A DNA stretch of 64,000 nucleotides from Flavobacteriia bacterium 40-80 (GTDB taxonomy: Bacteria; Bacteroidota; Bacteroidia; Flavobacteriales_D; Crocinitomicaceae), in NCBI GenBank assembly GCA_001899145.1, contig MKVF01000009.1, positions 1-64,000 on the forward strand, written 5' to 3'. The notes beneath the pieces were generated by a model. It did not search any database. It worked only from the letters and a program-made list of their open reading frames with translations, and was not told the origin of the DNA. Below, piece after piece: positions 61,781 to 64,000 of this stretch (position 1 is the stretch's first letter; every line of letters starts with the position of its first letter). A program made the translations under genes and the position numbers.

Positions 61781-63370
61781 CTAATCTACGTTATCGTGCA
61801 AGAAAGAGTTGTTTCCTCTTAATGTATTATTATCGTTATCGTTTGAAACCGAGAACCTGGATGTGTTATTGTCTTCGCTTGGTTTTGTATTATCCAGATC
61901 TATATTTCTTCTCAGGTAAGCCGGTTCTTTCTCATATTTGGAAAGCCCGTCCGCTTGTCTGATAGACGATGTATATTTTCTGATCTGCTCCAGTCTTTCC
62001 ACAGACATTCTGCTTTGTTCTTCTGCTGAAACAGTGCGCTTTTCAACGTTATTTGACGAAGCATCACTTAATTCACCGTCCAGATTATAGCGTGTAACTT
62101 TCGGCTCTTCAACAATATTTTCTTCTTTGGCATCCAGCTCAAAAACAAACTGATTGGAAGATGATGCTGATTGGGAACGATCTTCCTGAACCTGGTTTTC
62201 TTCCTGCGCTTTTACTGCTTCAAAGGAAGGCACATTACTCACTGTTTCTTCTTTTATAACTTCCGTTGTCTTCAGATACATATTGAACTCTTCGCTTTTT
62301 TCAACTGTCTCAGTTGGTCTTACAAGCGGTTCCGTGATTTCATTTTTCGGAGTATCATCCAACACTACTTTCGTCTTTTGAGGCGCTTTAGCGTATTCTG
62401 TAAACGGCGTTGACTGGAAACCTGTCGCAATCAAAGTTACGCTCAGCTGAGAACCTAAAGTCGGATCGTATCCGTGTCCGAAGATGATCTCTGCCGTGTT
62501 TCCTGCCTGATCCTGAACATAATCCGTAATGGTTGTGATCTCGTCCATTGTTACCTCAACATCACCGTAAGTAATGTTCAGTAATACGTAATCAGCACCT
62601 GTAATATCGTTGTCGTTCAATAACGGGGACTGCAGCGCTGCTTCCACACATTCGATCGCTCTGTTGTCTCCTTCAGAAACTCCTGAACCCATAATTGCGA
62701 CTCCTGAATCTTTCATTACTGTTTTAACGTCGTTGAAATCCACGTTAATCGTACCGGTAGCTGAAATAACATCCGCAATACTTTTCGCAGCTGTTGAAAG
62801 CACACCGTCCGCTTTGGAGAATGCGTTTGTCACGGTCAGATTACCTGTGATCTCTCTCAGCTTTTCGTTGTTAATCACTAAAAGTGTATCGACGTACTCA
62901 CGAATCTGCTCAAGGCCTGATTCTGCCTGCTGTCTTCTTTTTCTACCTTCAAAGGCAAAAGGAACAGTAACAATACCTACAGTCAGAATTCCCATTTCTT
63001 TTGCTACCTGAGCAATAATCGGAGCCGCACCTGTTCCGGTACCACCGCCCATTCCTGCAGTAACAAACACCATTTTCGTATTTCCTGAAAGAAGGTTTTT
63101 AATTTCTTCAATTGTTTCCATTGCCGCTTCACGGCCAATGTCGGGCAATGAACCCGCTCCACGGCCTTCTGTCAGCTGGGAACCCAACTGGATTTTCAAA
63201 GGCACCGGAGAAACATCCAATGCTTGTTTATCTGTATTGCATACGATGAAGTCAACACCTTTAATACCTAAATTGTACATGAAGTTAACGGCGTTGCTAC
63301 CACCACCACCAACACCAATTACTTTGATGATTGATGATACATCTTTTGGCATATCAAATTCCATACTCAT
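61781..63370 (-). CDS. ftsZ: Cell division protein FtsZ
   Basis: Tubulin-like GTPase that forms the division ring. 529 aa. GTPase domain: VIGVGGGGSNAVNFM, signature GGGTGTGAAPIIAQVAKE (~105-122), NEKLREITGNLTV, and T7 loop INVDFNDVKTVM. The C-terminal domain has GADYVLLNITYGDVEVTMDEI. From about residue 325 there is an unusually long, acidic, Ser/Asn/Glu-rich linker of roughly 190 residues, then the tail ending NSFLHDNVD, which probably binds FtsA. Enterobacterial FtsZ is about 380 aa; long linkers are normal in Bacteroidota. Starts 36 bases after the ftsA stop. Confidence 0.97.
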   Translation of the reverse strand: MSMEFDMPKDVSSIIKVIGVGGGGSNAVNFMYNLGIKGVDFIVCNTDKQALDVSPVPLKIQLGSQLTEGRGAGSLPDIGREAAMETIEEIKNLLSGNTKMVFVTAGMGGGTGTGAAPIIAQVAKEMGILTVGIVTVPFAFEGRKRRQQAESGLEQIREYVDTLLVINNEKLREITGNLTVTNAFSKADGVLSTAAKSIADVISATGTINVDFNDVKTVMKDSGVAIMGSGVSEGDNRAIECVEAALQSPLLNDNDITGADYVLLNITYGDVEVTMDEITTITDYVQDQAGNTAEIIFGHGYDPTLGSQLSVTLIATGFQSTPFTEYAKAPQKTKVVLDDTPKNEITEPLVRPTETVEKSEEFNMYLKTTEVIKEETVSNVPSFEAVKAQEENQVQEDRSQSASSSNQFVFELDAKEENIVEEPKVTRYNLDGELSDASSNNVEKRTVSAEEQSRMSVERLEQIRKYTSSIRQADGLSKYEKEPAYLRRNIDLDNTKPSEDNNTSRFSVSNDNDNNTLRGNNSFLHDNVD

Positions 63371-63405
63371 CTCTTTTTAATATCTTAATTACTCTTACTT
63401 GTTAT

Positions 63406-64000
63406 TTACTCCTCATCTTCAAACAAACGCCCGAAGGTCTTTCCGATTCCATCTTTGATCTTATCAAAATAGCCTCCTTTAATTGTTCCTTTCGAATGTT
63501 CTTTTATTGTTTTTGTCCGTTCTTCCGCCAGTGTTTCGTTGGTATTTTCCACTTTCACCTGCTTTCCGGGACGGTTATTTTTAAAGCCCATCAGCACCAG
63601 TCCGATACCTGTTGAATAAATAGGGCTCGTCAGGTTCTCAATTGTGTTCGTGCTTGCCAGGTGCTCTGTCGGATACCCCACTCTGGTATCAATGCCTGTC
63701 ACATATTCACATAATTGTGTGATATGTTTCAATTGAGCGCCACCTCCGGTCAAAACGATCCCGGCATTTAATTTTCTTTCAAAACCGGATTTTTTGATCT
63801 CAAAGTAAACGCATTCCAGAATTTCTTCCATTCTCGCCTGAATAATTCTGGCAAGATTTTTTACGGAAATCTCTTTCGGCTCACGGCCTTTGAAGCTTGG
63901 GATACATACAATCTCATGCTCCTGTGTCTCGCTTGCCAAAGCGCAGCCAAACTGTACTTTTAATTTTTCAGCATGTCCTTTCAGAATGCTGCAGCCGTCT
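63406..64000 (-). CDS. ftsA: Cell division protein FtsA (partial, 5' end outside the window)
   Basis: Actin-like protein that tethers FtsZ to the membrane. About 198 C-terminal codons are present and the frame stays open to the window edge (DGCSILKGHAEKLKVQFGCALASET, typical of FtsA domain 2A). The internal TTG at 63939 is not the start. Conserved pieces: ISVKNLARIIQARMEEILE, NAGIVLTGGGAQLKHITQL (adenosine-binding motif) and RVGYPTEHLA. The tail GTIKGGYFDKIKDGIGKTFGRLFEDEE contains an amphipathic helix likely to bind the membrane. ftsZ follows 35 bases later, so ftsA-ftsZ-yqeY are likely co-transcribed. Confidence 0.93.
   Translation of the reverse strand, partial: DGCSILKGHAEKLKVQFGCALASETQEHEIVCIPSFKGREPKEISVKNLARIIQARMEEILECVYFEIKKSGFERKLNAGIVLTGGGAQLKHITQLCEYVTGIDTRVGYPTEHLASTNTIENLTSPIYSTGIGLVLMGFKNNRPGKQVKVENTNETLAEERTKTIKEHSKGTIKGGYFDKIKDGIGKTFGRLFEDEE

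Overview
The window looks like chromosomal DNA of a Bacteroidota species, most likely a flavobacterium-type organism (Flavobacteriales; a Fluviicola/Crocinitomicaceae-like genome is a guess). The reasons are: several proteins end in type IX secretion (T9SS) sorting domains; many genes are preceded by the Bacteroidota -7 promoter element TAnnTTTG rather than a sigma70 -10 box, and strong Shine-Dalgarno sequences are scarce; menaquinone genes are present; and FtsZ ends in a long tail closing with FLHDNVD. Base composition is moderately AT-rich and even. I see no rRNA, tRNA, CRISPR array, prophage or IS transposase.

Layout. 1-11.3 kb: end of an unknown gene, dapD (lysine/cell wall), the run ruvX-pabB-tilS, a lipoprotein, comEC, a membrane protein with an Fsr-like MFS exporter, an RRM RNA-binding protein, and a minus-strand run of methyltransferase, ZIP metal transporter and secreted protein. 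11.3-24.2 kb: coaE, a large T9SS surface protein broken by a one-base frameshift, a glycosyltransferase-menA-menC operon, a DUF4442 thioesterase-like protein, a DUF4143 AAA ATPase whose promoter carries three 32-bp repeats, polA, a lipoprotein and a DUF1295 membrane enzyme. 24.3-34.8 kb: NAD(P)HX repair enzyme, sppA, a metallo-beta-lactamase-fold hydrolase and a giant alpha-2-macroglobulin (A2M) protein lacking the thioester cysteine.

34.5-40.7 kb is the most unusual stretch. It is an old tandem duplication of about 3 kb whose unit holds the 3' end of the A2M gene, a regulatory region, a 258-aa secreted protein and a roughly 520-aa T9SS protein. The second copy starts with a decayed A2M 3' fragment. 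Both copies kept the same promoter architecture: an 18-bp palindrome, an extra half-site exactly 28 bp further on, and a -33/-7 promoter with 19-bp spacing.

40.8-50.9 kb: a 3-hydroxyacyl-CoA dehydrogenase, an HdeD-like membrane protein, then a tightly packed five-gene set (secreted protein, GT2-DUF2062 glycosyltransferase, MMPL-PlsC fusion, CrtI-like oxidoreductase, C45 amidase-like lipoprotein). The set resembles the lipid-export and tailoring part of flexirubin/aryl-polyene-type loci but has no ketosynthases here. 51-64 kb: ileS, an orphan ORF6N-domain gene, a BspA-repeat T9SS protein, an S9 peptidase, an esterase-like lipoprotein, a sugar transferase, yqeY, ftsZ and the 3' part of ftsA.

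Limits: all functional calls come from motifs read by eye. No alignments, structure predictions or database searches were run.
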